From: Pisaster brevispinus
Taxonomy: Eukaryota > Echinodermata > Asteroidea > Forcipulatida > Asteriidae
DNA length: 64,000 nt
Assembly (NCBI GenBank): GCA_023634235.1
Contig: JAMKCF010000001.1
Coordinates: 33,904,772-33,968,771, forward strand
Direction of reading: 5' to 3'
In this document: in pieces, positions 1 through 13,700 of the stretch
Layout: each line of letters starts with the position of its first letter
Position numbering within the stretch: the stretch's first letter is position 1
Notes under the pieces: generated by a model
What the model was told of the DNA's origin: nothing
What the model saw: the letters and a program-made list of their open reading frames with translations, nothing else
The model's database searches: none
Made by a program: the position numbers and the translations under genes

Positions 1-109
1 ATTTAAAAAGCGGCTAGCACTGTGACCCACAGGGCTGACGATAGGGCAGCAAGTGAAGAAATGTTTCATGTTAGATAAGTGAGGACGCCCAACTGAGAGA
101 ACCAATGTT

Positions 110-215
110 ATCAAGTAGGGATTGAAAACTCAATCTTTATGTAAGCCTCTGGTTTGAGGTGGAATTCAAACCCGGGACCACCGAGGTGAAAAGGCAGGGC
201 AGGATACTAGTCAGT
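110..215 (-). mobile_element. SINE-like element fragment (ggatttgaaccggggtccac family)
   Basis: caagtagggattgaaaactc, ctctggtttgaggtggaatt, aacccgggaccaccgaggtg. The remaining bases of 1-600 show nothing coding. Confidence 0.65.
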
Positions 216-600
216 TGTGAGAGACACACGGACATAATGAGGAAGACCATACTCCCCAAGAGTTGCATACCCTGCCTTTCCAGCAGAAACGATTATTGAT
301 AATATGACATGAATTCTTTCTGAACTGATACCATCTAGAGTCAGATCAAAACAAAATCATTCTTTATCCACGACAGAGAACGCACATCCGCACAATGTGC
401 ATCCACCATTTCCACCATTTTAGGAGCCAATTCCTTTGTATATATTTTGACTCCCAAAATGGCGTACAGGATAGCCGCGTGTAAGTGCGCTGCGTGTTGT
501 GTAAGGGGGCAATTTGTAGAAAGGTGAATAATTTCCCGAGATTACAGTTGACATGTCGTAAATTTCACCACGATCCAATTGACATCATTATTTCTCTTAC

Positions 601-1733
601 CCAGAAAGCCAATGATCCCATCTGTGACCCTTTCATGTAATAATTGAACTTCCAGCAGACTTCAGTGACGTTGGGGTCAGGGGTGAAGGTCTTACTGAGT
701 AGTCTAGCCACAGCACCAGACTGCTGGCCAGTGGCTTCTGCATACATGTATCGACCTATGGAGAACATTGGATAAAAATATAATTAAGCAAATAGTTCTC
801 AAAAATGCAGGATTATGACTGAAATCTTCTTCTTATGGTGTCTACACGCGCTAGATGTTTCAGCCAGAGGTGACTGGTTTCTGGCACTTTTGGTTGAATT
901 CATCGAGGTCTCCAACCTCACCTTTCTGCTCTAGTAGGGTACATCTGAGTAGGTGATCTATGGTTTGTGGTTCAGAACCTCAAATGCAAGTTACATTCTG
1001 ATCGAATGCAACCAACAAATCCTGAAGAACATCAAGTGGTATGGGTTTTCCATTAGTCTAAAAAAAATAGGTTCTCTGCCGACGATTTCACCAAACTCTT
1101 CCTAACTTAGGATTAATCTTAGGACTTAGGACGAGTCCCGGCCTTGCACTGTAACATGTAAACCTTAAGATTAATCCTAAGTTAGGACTAATTACTCGTC
1201 CTAACTCGAGATAAGATTAATCCTAGTGTTTCGTGAAATCGGCTGCTGAACATCCAATTAGTTACACTCCAGAAAAAAACAGGTGTCTAGGTTGAGTCTT
1301 GCCTGGTTCAATCTCCCAGGTGCTACATTCCAGTTATCAATAATGCAGACTCTCTACATCTAAAGCAATCTGCGGAACACATCCCTCATTTCCACCCCTT
1401 CCCCCTCTTACCCCAATCTAGTGGCCCGTTTAAGTCTAAGGTCATGTTGAATTGGCGGCTATGGCTATGGCTATGGCTGGAGCTAGATTTCTGCCTCATT
1501 ATGGATTGAAGTATAGGACACCCTTAGCAACAGTCATAGCCGTAGCTGTAGCTCCCAATTCGGACACGGCCTAACTATCACCTTACCATAATCTGTTCTA
1601 TAGGTTGAATCTGCAGCAGGTCCCGTGTCATTGGTTGGCGTTGGTCCACTATTGGCTGTCCAATCAAAATTGTCGGTTGTGTCTTGTTGGTATCCGCATA
1701 GACTCTCTTCTTGGAAGGAGCAAGTGACGGATC
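601..1733 (-). CDS. MAM domain 14 (block III, position 2; class II), last exon outside the window
   Basis: The A part is 1587-1733 (147 nt) inside the fused exon 1587-1818; exon B is 601-755 (155 nt, phase 1-0). Motifs: [29 protein letters not shown] (compare GTDY in domain 2), [27 protein letters not shown]. Class II predicts a final exon of about 190 nt coding for SDIAIDD...C. I find no such sequence between 1 and 600, so it should lie left of the window. Confidence 0.9.
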
Positions 1734-4700
1734 CGACACAGTCTCCATCATAAACAGATAGATCATCAAGAGATATGTCACCTAGGTAGCTAAGACCAGC
1801 AATTCCCTCGTACACAATCTAGTTGTCAGAAAGAACAAACAAATATTGGCTAAAATGAGTAGAATAACAAACTACTATCTCAAGATCATCCTTTTATTAA
1901 AGTATTGCTGGTAATGAAACCAAGGATGCCTCATAAGTGAGATTAATCACTGCAGCTTGCAAGCCTGAGGAAACCTGTAAACAAGGGTGCTTGCTATGTG
2001 AACCAGAAACACTGGGATTAACCCCTACTCTTCCATGATACATGTAAGTGTTCTAGGTTCTTTTACGTACATTACTAATCCTAGTACACAGGACCTACGG
2101 CTTAATGTCTCATCCAAAGAACAACGCAATTATGGTAAAGTATCTTGCTCAAGGACACAAGTGTCAAGACCGAAACTCGAACCCACACTCGGCTGATCAC
2201 AAAACACCAGAGCTTGAAAAACTGTAGAAACTTATTTTACTTGATTTTTTATAAAGTTGTTGCTGAACAGATTTTTATTAATGTTCTCATTATTTACCTG
2301 AAATGGTCCCGAGACGGAGACTGGAAATTGTCCCTTGTACCATCGGTCATCCAAGGTTCCATACTTGGACCATCGTGGTTGCCCTAAATCAGTCTGATTT
2401 GGCCGGATGTACACATTCAATGTCTCAATGTCAGCACCGTACATGTGATACCAGAATTCCACGCAGACCTTGCTGTTCTTTAAGATGAAGTCACTCTCAA
2501 GACGCGCTCGGTCATTTTGGACAGTGGAGGAAGTCTCGATGTATATATACCATCCTTGAGTTGAGTCTGTTGTGTGGTCATAGGTCGGGCCCGTACCCGA
2601 TGATACGGTTGACCCTTGAACTCTTGACCAGTCAAAGTCATCATCTTGTGCTTGAGTGTACGAGCAGATGCCTTGCTCAAAGTCGCAGTCGTATGGAGAT
2701 GGAACTGGGTCAACAAATGTATTGTTGTTACAACGTATTACAAATGTATTATTGTTACAATGTATTACAAATGTATTATTGTTACTATGTATTACAAAAG
2801 TATTCTTGTTAAAAGCATTCAGCTGGACCAATGATTTGGACCAATCTTCCTCCAGTCATCAGAGAATCCATTAGTTTATCTCTGTTTCATAAAGCTCTTC
2901 AGACTCACATCTATCAATGTTAATTTCTATTATGATCTTGCTGGAATAGCGCCATATAAATTTTAATTGTTATATATGATACATTATGGAAGTGAAAACA
3001 TTTATAGAAAAATTCCTACCTCCGCAAAGGCCGGATCTAACCATAACATCGTCGATGGCGATGTCACTAGTGAAGTTGAAGCCAACCACACCAGCGATGA
3101 TTAGCTGGTAGTGCTGCAATGGACTACTGACATTCAGTGATAACTCATACCAAGCGTTACCTTGGTTACCAACAACTGAATGGAGAAGGTTTCTGACTTG
3201 GCTGATGGGGTCATTCTGGTAAACATCCATTTGTTTGATACCTTCACAAGAAAAAAATTCAACTTTTATAAAGAATCTAACCAATTCATAAATCAATTTT
3301 GGGTTAAACAATTTCTTTTTTTACAAAAGCAGGATTTAAACCTGTGACCTTAAAGACAGTTTTACCAGAGTGGGATTTCGATTTGAAACCTCAATATCGG
3401 AAGGTTGCAATTTCAAATCCTGCCGTAGTCAAATTTTCTTTGTTCAAACCAAAATTATTTAAAGTTTACCTAGTCAGTTTCCCCTGTGGAATATTATTTG
3501 ACAATTCATACATAAATTTAAATATTTCCAAAGGGAGTGCTCTTTGCAAAATGAAAATGGCCTTGCCCTTTCAAAGATGAAACTCTAGGTCTGGTACTAA
3601 TAGAAGAAACAAGCTAAATGGGTACCTGCGAGGGTAGAGGTTGATATTGTGTATGAAAAGCCTTTGGAGCGCCACGGCAGCCCGGGCTGTATACTCCCCA
3701 GGGAGCTGAGAAAGATTACAGGAATGCTATTGGCTCAATGACCAGGGCACTAATGTAAAGCGCATTGATACGTTATTGTAAAATGTGCTATATAAGAACT
3801 AGTTATTATGATATACAGGTGTAGAATTTAAGGATCGTATTTGTCCTCACTGCTTGGAGGATGTTGAAACGGAAATTCACTTCATTTGTTTTTGCCCAAT
3901 GTTTAATGTATTAAGAAAGAAATTGTATGATATCATTGGTCAAAGTTACACAGATTTTAGTATCTTATCTGAGAAGGACAAATTTATTTCCATTATGAGT
4001 TGTCATGAAAAAACCATTATGAATTGTGTTGCCAAGTACATATTCTCTGCTTTTAAGTTAAAGGAAAACCAAGTATAATTTGATATTTGTTCATGCTAAC
4101 CTCTCCTTCTTTGCTATACTGTAAGTTTAAAATTGTATTATTGTTGTAACTCTTCCCCAGAGTATGGGGTTTGTTCCGTTTTTGGAATAAAATTAATTAA
4201 TACAAAATTATAAATTGTTCCCTACCTTCTCCATACATATGATACCAGAACGTAAAGCAATCTCCTTGTGTAGGTTGAATAAGTTCACTGACGAGCCAAG
4301 CTTGTTGATCAACAAGAAAACCACTGGTCTCAAGGAAAACATAGAATCCTGTACAACAAAAACCACTCCAGGAGTTTATTCACAGCACATTTTTAAAGTA
4401 CATCAGATCTCGAAATCATTTTGTATAATTACCATAGCATATCTTGAGGACTGTCCCAACTGACCCCATTAGAACTGTCCCACTCACCCAAAAAGGTAAA
4501 AGTTACATCTGAAATTGTTCTTGCCTTCCAAATTACGACAGCATCCACAGTAATAAAACAAAAGTGCTTTTCATTTTGCAGCAAAAAATTGTTATATCCT
4601 AATGTTTTGACCCAAGTATAGAGGAATTTTAGAGGAAAGTTCACCGCCTCATCTTTCAACCCCAGCAGAGTCTTTCTCAAAGGCATGTTTGGACTCATTG

Positions 4701-7700
4701 TAAAGATTTTACAAAAAAAACAAGATCTCAAACGTGTTAAGATTAAACGTGGTTGGATAAAAACATTACACACCATCTGTGGTTCCTTTAGTATGGTCAA
4801 ATGATGGTCCCGTCTCCAGACTATCCGTAGAGCCACTGCCTCTCACAAAGTCTAGATCATCGAGTGTGACCTCGTTGGTCCATGAGCAGAAGCCATCTTC
4901 AAAGTCACAGTAACCAGCTGGTGGGCAGGCTCCAATAACAATCTCTACATCGTCGATGGCAACGTTACCTTGCAAGGTGGTTCCAACAGTCCCAACAAAT
5001 GCAGCCTGAAAAAAAAGAATCGGTGAGATTTAAGAAGCATATCAAGGCAAAGAATTTTGTTTTCTAGTTTTGATAGTTTAAGATTGAACTTGCAACCTCC
5101 GGATTAACATGTCGGTGCTCAACCAACTGAGCTACCTAGCCCTAATGTTGGCGCTCTCCCTATTTTGTCAATATCTTTATTCAACCTGTAACTGCGGTGT
5201 AGCCAGGGATCACACCCAAGTTTTGATACAACCTGGGAAGCGGCAGCAGAGGGATCACCTTAAGGGGATGTGACTTTTTAATTCAAATATCAAGCAATAA
5301 ACCACAAGGGAAACTGACTGGGTAAATTTTCAAATAATTAGGGTTGAACAAAGAGAAATTTGTGAGAGCGGGACTTCAACCTGTGACCTCCAGATTAACG
5401 TGCCGGCGCTCCACCAACTGAGCAATCTAGTTTTGTCCAGGATTGCAGGTTGTTTCACTTCAAATGGGAACAGCTTTAGTTACAAAGTCTCTTTCCACCA
5501 GAAACAGATTACAACCCACACACTCTTCCATGATAAGTGTTCTGGGTTCTTTCCACCGGAAACAGATTACAACTCACACACTCTTCCATGATAAGTGTTC
5601 TGGGTTCTTTTTTCGTGCACTACCAATCCTAGTACATGAGACCTACGGCTGAATGTCCAACCATGCTCAGACACATCGGGTAAGCAAGCCCCTTCTCTTT
5701 CATGATAAGCGTCCGGGGCTCTATTTTAGCAAAGCACTAAGATTCATCTTAAGATGAGTTGTCAGACCATAGTGATTTGTATTGTGACATCACACTTTGC
5801 TTAGCAACTAAGATGGACACACTGTTGAGATCATTCTAAGCTCTTTGTGAAATCGGTCCCTGGGTGTTGCAATGTGCATTACTTACCACAAATGGAGTAT
5901 CAGATTGCAGCGTTACTTTCCCCAACCTCCACAGATCTCCCTGATCAACACTCCTCTCCCACAACCTGGCACCCAGACTCGTTGTATTCATATCATATTG
6001 GAATACCTCGATTGAGCCAACCCCATTGCCATGGAGATAGTACCAGAACTGTAAACATTCACCGTCTGGTATAGCTGGGAAGTCTGGATTGATCAGGATA
6101 GCTTTGTCACCAATCTGCTGTGTGGACTCATCCAGATAAGCAAAATGACCTGAAAAGCAACATTTTTATAAACCGTTCAATTTTTTATTAAAAAATAACA
6201 TAGTAGAGTACTAACAGGGCTGCAGTTCTTTGTGCAATGGAGTACGGGGGCCGATTGCATACAGAGCTAAGATTGATCTTCACTGTGTATCAATCTTAAT
6301 TGCCAAGCAAAGTGTGATGTCACAATACAAATCACTATGGTGATATTGACAATTCATCTTAAGATGAATCTTAGTGCTGTGTGAAACTGACCCAGGGCCC
6401 TAGTTTCATGGCACTGCTGGACAAAGAATTAGACACTGAAGGCACCCTTTGAAGTGCACACTTCTATGGGCTTTAGCAAGGAGTAGGGGCACACAAAATA
6501 AAACTGAGCCTGGGGGCTCGATTTCCCAAAACACTAAGATTCATCTTAAGATGAGTTGTCAATATCAGCATAGTGATTTGTCTTGTGACATCACACTTTG
6601 CTTAGCAATTCAGATTGATTTGCACTTACGATCAATCTTACCTCTTTGTGAAATTGGGCCCTGGTCTGATCTCGGCCTCTTACCTGTTACAGTTCCGGTG
6701 GTTTTATCCGGTAGGTTATTTCCTGGCTGACCTTGGTTAATTTCCCGGCCGCTTGGTCTCGTCCAATCAAAATCATCCAATGTTAACTCTTGTGTCCACT
6801 CACAGAAGTCTATTTCAAAATCACAACCACCTGAAAAAACAAGTATTTCTCAAGAAATCAAGTAATAATTTTTGATTTAGCTGTTATTTGGGAAAATACA
6901 TTGAAGAGTTTTATTTTAAAAAAATCATTTTAGAGACCGTAGTGGCCACAAGTGTCTGTACCAAAATGGCCAGAATGGACGCAAATGGCCAAAAGACTTG
7001 ACCAACTTCCATTCACAGGAAGAGGTCATAGTAAAAGGCATGTCCTTCTGGACATTTTCCAATGTTTCCAATGTTGACCTACTATTTGTTGTCATATTAT
7101 TTGTATAGACATTTTTACTGAAAAAAATACGGTCTAAAAAACATTTGGTAGAAACCATTTGTGGTCGCTATGGGCATTTGGTAAAATCTGCTTGTGGCCA
7201 TATCAGCATTCTGGTACAAGCTGTTTGCGGCTGCTTAGATCTTTAAAGGATTAAGTTTCCCATCATGACTGGGAACCAGCTAGTACTCATCAACAAACAC
7301 AAGGTGACAAGATATGGAACCAGTTTTTACGTTAATAAATTATTGACTTACGTTGAGGTGGACATGGTCCCTCTGTGTACATGATGTCATCAATTGCAAT
7401 GTCACTGTAATAATTACTGCCAATGACGCCTTCAAATGTAATCTAATAATTATTAAGAATAGAGAAAGGACGAAGAAAAAAAAAGAGTTTAAAGGAAAAC
7501 AAAATATTACCTGTAAACTAAGAAAGGGGGGGGGTTATGACCTGCAGCCAATACTCCTGTGGACGGTAAAATGATTGGTACAATGATTTTGAATAGAGCC
7601 CTTGCGTATGACATCACAAGCTCAAACAGCGCCCTCAATGAGGTCAAAGGAAGACCGTTCATTGGCCAAGAGTTGTGCTTAGTATGCAACGTATGCATAT

Positions 7701-10700
7701 TTCCATTGTTTGACCTCAGTTGTGGCCACCTATGCAAAGGGGTCTATCGGTGATCGTAACTTTGTATTTAATACTGAATTCAATTTTGGCACCCTGAACA
7801 AAGATACTAATAAAACAGGGAGACTGCCAAAAATTTGGCTAGAAAGCTCAGATAGTGGAGCACCAGGCTGTTAACCCGAAGGTTGCAGGTTCAAACCAGC
7901 TCAAGTCATTCCTTCTTCGTTCACCCCAAAATAAAAATTAATTTCATGCAAAAAGCGGAACTGGCCTAACTTTATGACTGTAGGAGAGTATTTCTCAATG
8001 GCTAACAGGGCTGAAGAAAAAAGCTTTTGTGAAGCAGTTGACCAAATTAGCACACACATAGAAATCTTTGTGAAAAGGAAAAAAAAAAAAATGAAATAAG
8101 CACTCACATAAATCTTTTTGTGAAAAGGTTTGTGAAGTAATTTTAACAAATTAACACTCACAAAGAACTTTTTTTGAAAAGGTTTGTAAAAAAAAAATAA
8201 AAAATTAGCACTCACATAAAACTTTTTGTGAAACAATTTTAACCCATAAGTACTCACATAGAAATCTTGGTTACTATTTATAGTTCTCTGTCCTAACAAC
8301 CAATCCCCATCCTGTTCTCCTAATTTCGACCATAGCGTCGTCTCGGTATCCGTTGACATAACGGTCATCAACATCCTCAGCTCCCCCATGGTGCTACCAG
8401 TCATGTGATACCAGAAAGACAGACAGTTACCAAGGAGACTCGTTGGGGATAAGGCCCGAGTGAGGAGGCGGGTTCGTTCTAGAGCGACACGTGGAGAGGA
8501 CGCCTCGATGTACAGGTAGAAACCTTTAAGAACAATTGTCTTCAATATTAATTGCATACAATTTATACTTTTTGTTGTTTGAATAACATCAGATAAATAT
8601 TATAATAATACTGGACTCTTATACAGTGCACAAACCAATAGGGTATTCAAGTCACTTGAACAAAGAGAACAATTCAAAGACAGGTTTCTGAATTGGTTTG
8701 GTCTGGGTAAGTTTACTTTTTGGAAAACTTTGACTCTTCATCAAGAATGTTTCTCAAAATATCTCATTTTAGACTTAATGTTTAGACGCTCAAGTTTTGA
8801 GACTTAATCCTTAAGGCTTCTGGCTTGCACCGCAAACAAAGATTTTGACAAAATAGGGAGACTGCCAACATAAGAGCTAGATAGCTCAGTTGGTAGAGCA
8901 CATGCACCTTTCTGGAGGTTGCAGGTTCAAATCCCACACTAGTCAATTTGTCTTTGTTCAACCCCAAAAACCTACTGAATCTTAACTATACCTGAGCCTG
9001 TTGTATGATCCCCAGTCGGTCCGGTGTCAACAGAGGGCGTGCTTCCCTGGTAGCGTGTCCAATCAAAACCATCATCCCTTGCTTGTTGCCAAGCACAGAG
9101 AGAGGTCTCAAAGTCGCACGTTGCATTGATACCATACTGGACAGGATCTGCCGTACTTGGTTGCACTGGGAAGGGGTAAGGAAAAGAAAGAAAAGCCAAA
9201 CAATTTAATTAGTTTTTGTAATAAATATATCGGGGAAGAATTATGCTCTTTTAAATTTGTTGTTTTCAACTATTTTTCTTACATTATTATTTGCAATGTT
9301 TTACTGTCCTTGTTAAGAGAAAAACCTATGTTGTGAGAAAACTTTAGTTTTGTTGTCAGTAAATTTGTGAATTGGAACTTTATTCAAAGTATAACTGAAA
9401 CTATTAATATTTACCATCACACATTCCAGGAGTAACCTGAACGTCATCAATTGCAATATCTCCAGAAAAAGATTTCCCAACGACTCCTTCAAAGATGAGC
9501 TTTCAAGAAAGGAAGGATTTCAAATGTTAAGAAGCGTTTTCTTAGCCGAGATATGAAGGAATGATATTTGGTCCTTTGGATAAAAGTAGGAACATTTTAT
9601 TGAGAACAAGGACTGGCTTTAATTGACTTTTCAGGTTATTTAATCACAATACTTCTGATATTCCAAGAACAAAACAATCGGAAATCAAACTAAAGTATGA
9701 AGAATATCATGCCTCAATATGTAAGGGTCTAAAGGTGTGGGGTATGGCACTTGTTAAACATACAGCATACAACAACACATTTGGAAAAATTCATCATTCA
9801 AACTTCATGGTATATTGGGCTGTACTTTAACTAAGCCAGGGACAATTTACAAAGATGTCAGGGATAAAGACTAGAACTACCTGATATCGATCAGCATCGC
9901 TCAATCCAACCTGGCCATATTTCCAGTCTGTCGTGTTAACACTCTGTTCATTTGATAAGTACCATACTGAACTGTCATACTCCGTCGTTCCACCGTTCAG
10001 TCCCCTCTTAAACACCACCAATTCCCCAATGTCGGCACCATACATGTGATACCAGAAGCTGAGGCAGGACCCTGTCGATGGCAGGAAGTAGCTGCTTGTA
10101 AGACGAGCGTAGTCACCTGGGACTCTTGGTGAACTCGTCTCAATATACAGGAAGAAACCTGTGGGGTAATCAAAGTTACTTCATTTATTAATTCACACTT
10201 TAACGCGGCTCAATTTCATGCCTCTGCTTACCGCCGATTTCTGCGCTTGCAATTACCATTCTCCGCTTACTGGTGCTAGCGCCGAATTTCTGCACTAGCT
10301 GTGTAAGCGAAGAATGCCTAGTAACGTGGAGTACACACCACATAAGCCAAAGTTCCCTGCTAACCCGTGAAATACGCTTGACCTAAGCGCGTAATTCCCT
10401 GTTTCCGTAAGCATCAATTCTTTGCTTACGATAAGCTGAGCCATGACATTGGCCCTGATCATTTGAATCCTCATATATTACAAAAATACATAAACATGAA
10501 ATAAAAACAATGAAAAGACTTTTGACGAAAGGGGCACGATCCTTAAAAAATGAAAAAATAATATTCCTGAGAAAATATTTACCAGGTGCGCAAGCACCAG
10601 TTGAACCACATGTATGATCCACACTTGGTCCAGTGAAGTCGCTTGTTGTGTCGCTATTTAAACGAACCCAATCAAAGGCATCATCCTGACTGTTAAACCA

Positions 10701-13700
10701 CACGCAGGTGTCGCTCTCAAAATCACAAGTTCCTGGGGGAAAAAACACAAATCTTGGAGGTCAACATGCAACAAACTGTTTAACAGTTATGACTGCTTGA
10801 TCAGGATACAGACAAGATGGTAACCTGCATAGACGAAGGAAAACATTCCAAACAACTTGAAGTAAAAAAGGAAGAAATAAAACTATTTAGTTGGGTTTAT
10901 TTATTTCCTGAAAAACATTATGGTCTGAAAATGAACACTGTTCGATTGCATTAGCTAAGGGTAAAAACAGCATGGAAAAAAACAAATGAGGAAAATCAAG
11001 GTGATCAAAAATCATAAGTGTGCAAGATGTATGACAGTAAGAACGCTTCAACTTGACATGAAGAGAGTGTTAATGAAATCAAGCCATGTCAACTACAAAA
11101 GTCAGAGTCTAGTGATTGGATGTGAGGTCTCTGCGGAAGGAAGCAAGTCCAGGGCATGTCAGGATGGAAATTAAAGTCGCAGAAATGTTGTGAAAACCAC
11201 AGGAATATTTTTCACGAAAGCAAACTGTTCAAGTAATTTGTCTAATCTCACCTTGATCTGCACAAGGTCCAGCCCTCTTAGATATATCATCAATAGCGAT
11301 ATCACTTCGTTCACCGCTACCAACCTCACTTTCAAAAACCAACTGGTAGACGGTAGAACTGGTGTACTCCACCTCTCCAATAAACCATAGGTCACCATGG
11401 TTACCACTCATTGACCAGAGGGTTGTTGGGTCACCATTGGCCTAGGTTGAAGAAGAAACACCAAACATTGACACCAACAATTGAGGTTAAATAAATAAGT
11501 ACCATACAAAGCATTAATGGTCATTATCTTTTACTGTTATCAAAGACAAAAGTAAAATCTCCTTCAAAATATGGAAACTTTGACATTACACTTTATGAAG
11601 GTTTGCAAGATCACCACAGAAGTATCTCTTAAGGCTTGTGCTGGTAGCAAGAAATGGCTGATGATGTAACAACTCAATGTTTCAATCAGCACACTCATCT
11701 TAAAAACAAACAAACTAGAACAAGAAGGGTAGTTTTTTACGAATCATAGGTCCAGCAAATGACTTACCTTTACTCTGAGTGTTCCCATTTGATCTCCATA
11801 CATGTGATAGTGGAATCTCCAACATGACGTTTGAGTGCTCTGATCTGGAACAAATGGTGATGTGATTAATCTTGCCAAGTCTCCTTGGCGTTGGTTGCTG
11901 GCCTCAGCGTACATGTAGTTACCTGTACAAAATAAATACAGGGAAATATAAACAATTTAAGACATAAGTGTCCCATCATCCTTCATGGAAGTCAGTTCTT
12001 TATAAACTTCCTGTCAGAAACAAATCCTAGGTCAGTTGAGAGAATTTATGAAGTAAATTGAACCAAACAATTTAAATGATTATGCATTTTACAAAAAAAC
12101 TATAATTGGTAAACTTGTGGGTACTACCATGCAGCAATGTCCTTTAGGAGAAGTGTAGGTTCTGAGAACGGCCCGGCGTGGTCTCGACAGTATACTCTGC
12201 TCGTCTTCAGGAGAATGCGAGATGGGCAGAGCAGAAAGAGTGTACTGTTCCCAGCTGTGAGACCACACCAGCTCTTTTCAGAGCCAACACTCCTCCCAAA
12301 ACAGATTTATACATAGACTTACCCGCAAGTTTACTAATTTGAGTTTTTATTTATAATCCAAAGCTTCAAACATAACTTAAAGAGTGGTTCTAGGATTCTC
12401 TCAACATTTTAATTATTACCTTTTCATTCCAAACTAGCTAGCCGCCGATGAAATCACAAGTCCTCCATGCATGGTTTGTTTGACCTTGCGTTTTTCAGTT
12501 TTTGGGCTGGGAGTGTTTTGATGAAAAGACATTTTTAACCCATTTTAGCGTGAGGTAAGGGACTCGTAATACTTTTTTCTATATCTTGGGAACTCCTTCT
12601 ATTGGAAAAATTTAAAAACTAAATATTTCAGAGCATCCTAGAACCACTCTTTATGTGACCATATCAAAAGTTCCTTTCGAAAAAAGCGGGTTCTTAGTAC
12701 TTTGTACCCCCTCCCCTTTATGGAACTTTTCGGTTTGTATTTTCTCCCGACAAACTTTATAAATTGAAGTATGGGAACTTTCTTACCAGTTGCTGAACTG
12801 TAGGTCACATCAACTGTTGGTCCAGTGAGTGCCGTGCGAGTGCGGCCAGCATTTAGTGTCCAGTCAAAATCATCGCTGGTATCCTGGGTGTAGCTACAGA
12901 TGTCGGTTTCTTCAAAGTCACAAAGGTTAGGGGCTATTGACAAAAAAAGAAAAACAGAATCACTGTGTTTAGCTTCTTTGCTAGTACATAGGAATCGTCA
13001 CAATCCTGCGGAGAGCCGTGGAGGTCAACTTTTTAAAAGTCACACAGATTGGGGTGAGATGAAAAGCAGAATTATTGATTCAAGTTTTTTAATTATTTGT
13101 CAGAAGTAAGAAGTCTGCGCAATAATTAAATGAAGACTAAAAAAGTTATGAATGTTGGTTGCAATGGTTGAAACTTACTCAACTATTTCAAATCAAATCA
13201 AAATATAAGCACAGAATTAGGGAATTATTTGTCTTAAAAATGGAGTGAAAATCCACTTTTCTCCTTGAAATTGTAAGTTCCCTATTTCACATTGTTTTCA
13301 AGGAGTTCTCTTTCACCTAGCCAGAGCCTAAGTGTTTCATGTTGTCTTTAGTGTACTGTGCTCTGCTGCTAGAAACTGCCCAAGGCTATCTTGGGTGTCT
13401 GTGTATAGGTCGGTTTAATCTCAAGGAGTATTCAATAAGACTTACCTTCACAAGGTCCTGGGTAGACCTTAATGTCATCTAGCGCGATATCACTCAGGTA
13501 GCTCGTACCAACGACTCCTTCAAATACATACTGCATCAAATACAACAAAAACACCAGTATGTTAAAAGTCCAGACGAACAAATACATTGGAAACCTAATA
13601 AAAGGGATGGTAAATTATGCTGTGTCTCTGTTGGAAACATTTTCATGATTTTTGTTATGACTGCATTCACATTCAGAATGGCTTTTTAATTGTCATGGCT

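Noticed and set aside
2232..2297. Extension of the MAM domain 13 exon past 2298
   Set aside because: A good donor (gtaaata) stands at 2296-2297 and the length up to it (266 nt for the B part) equals domains 1 and 7 exactly.
7901..8557. 218-codon minus-strand frame
   Set aside because: Only the part 8258-8523 is MAM exon B. The rest is the donor-side repeat array read through, beyond a good gtgagt donor.
8876..8945. Possible tRNA gene (A- and B-box both present)
   Set aside because: No pairing acceptor or anticodon stems; the same sequence with the same flanks recurs at four other places, as expected of a SINE.
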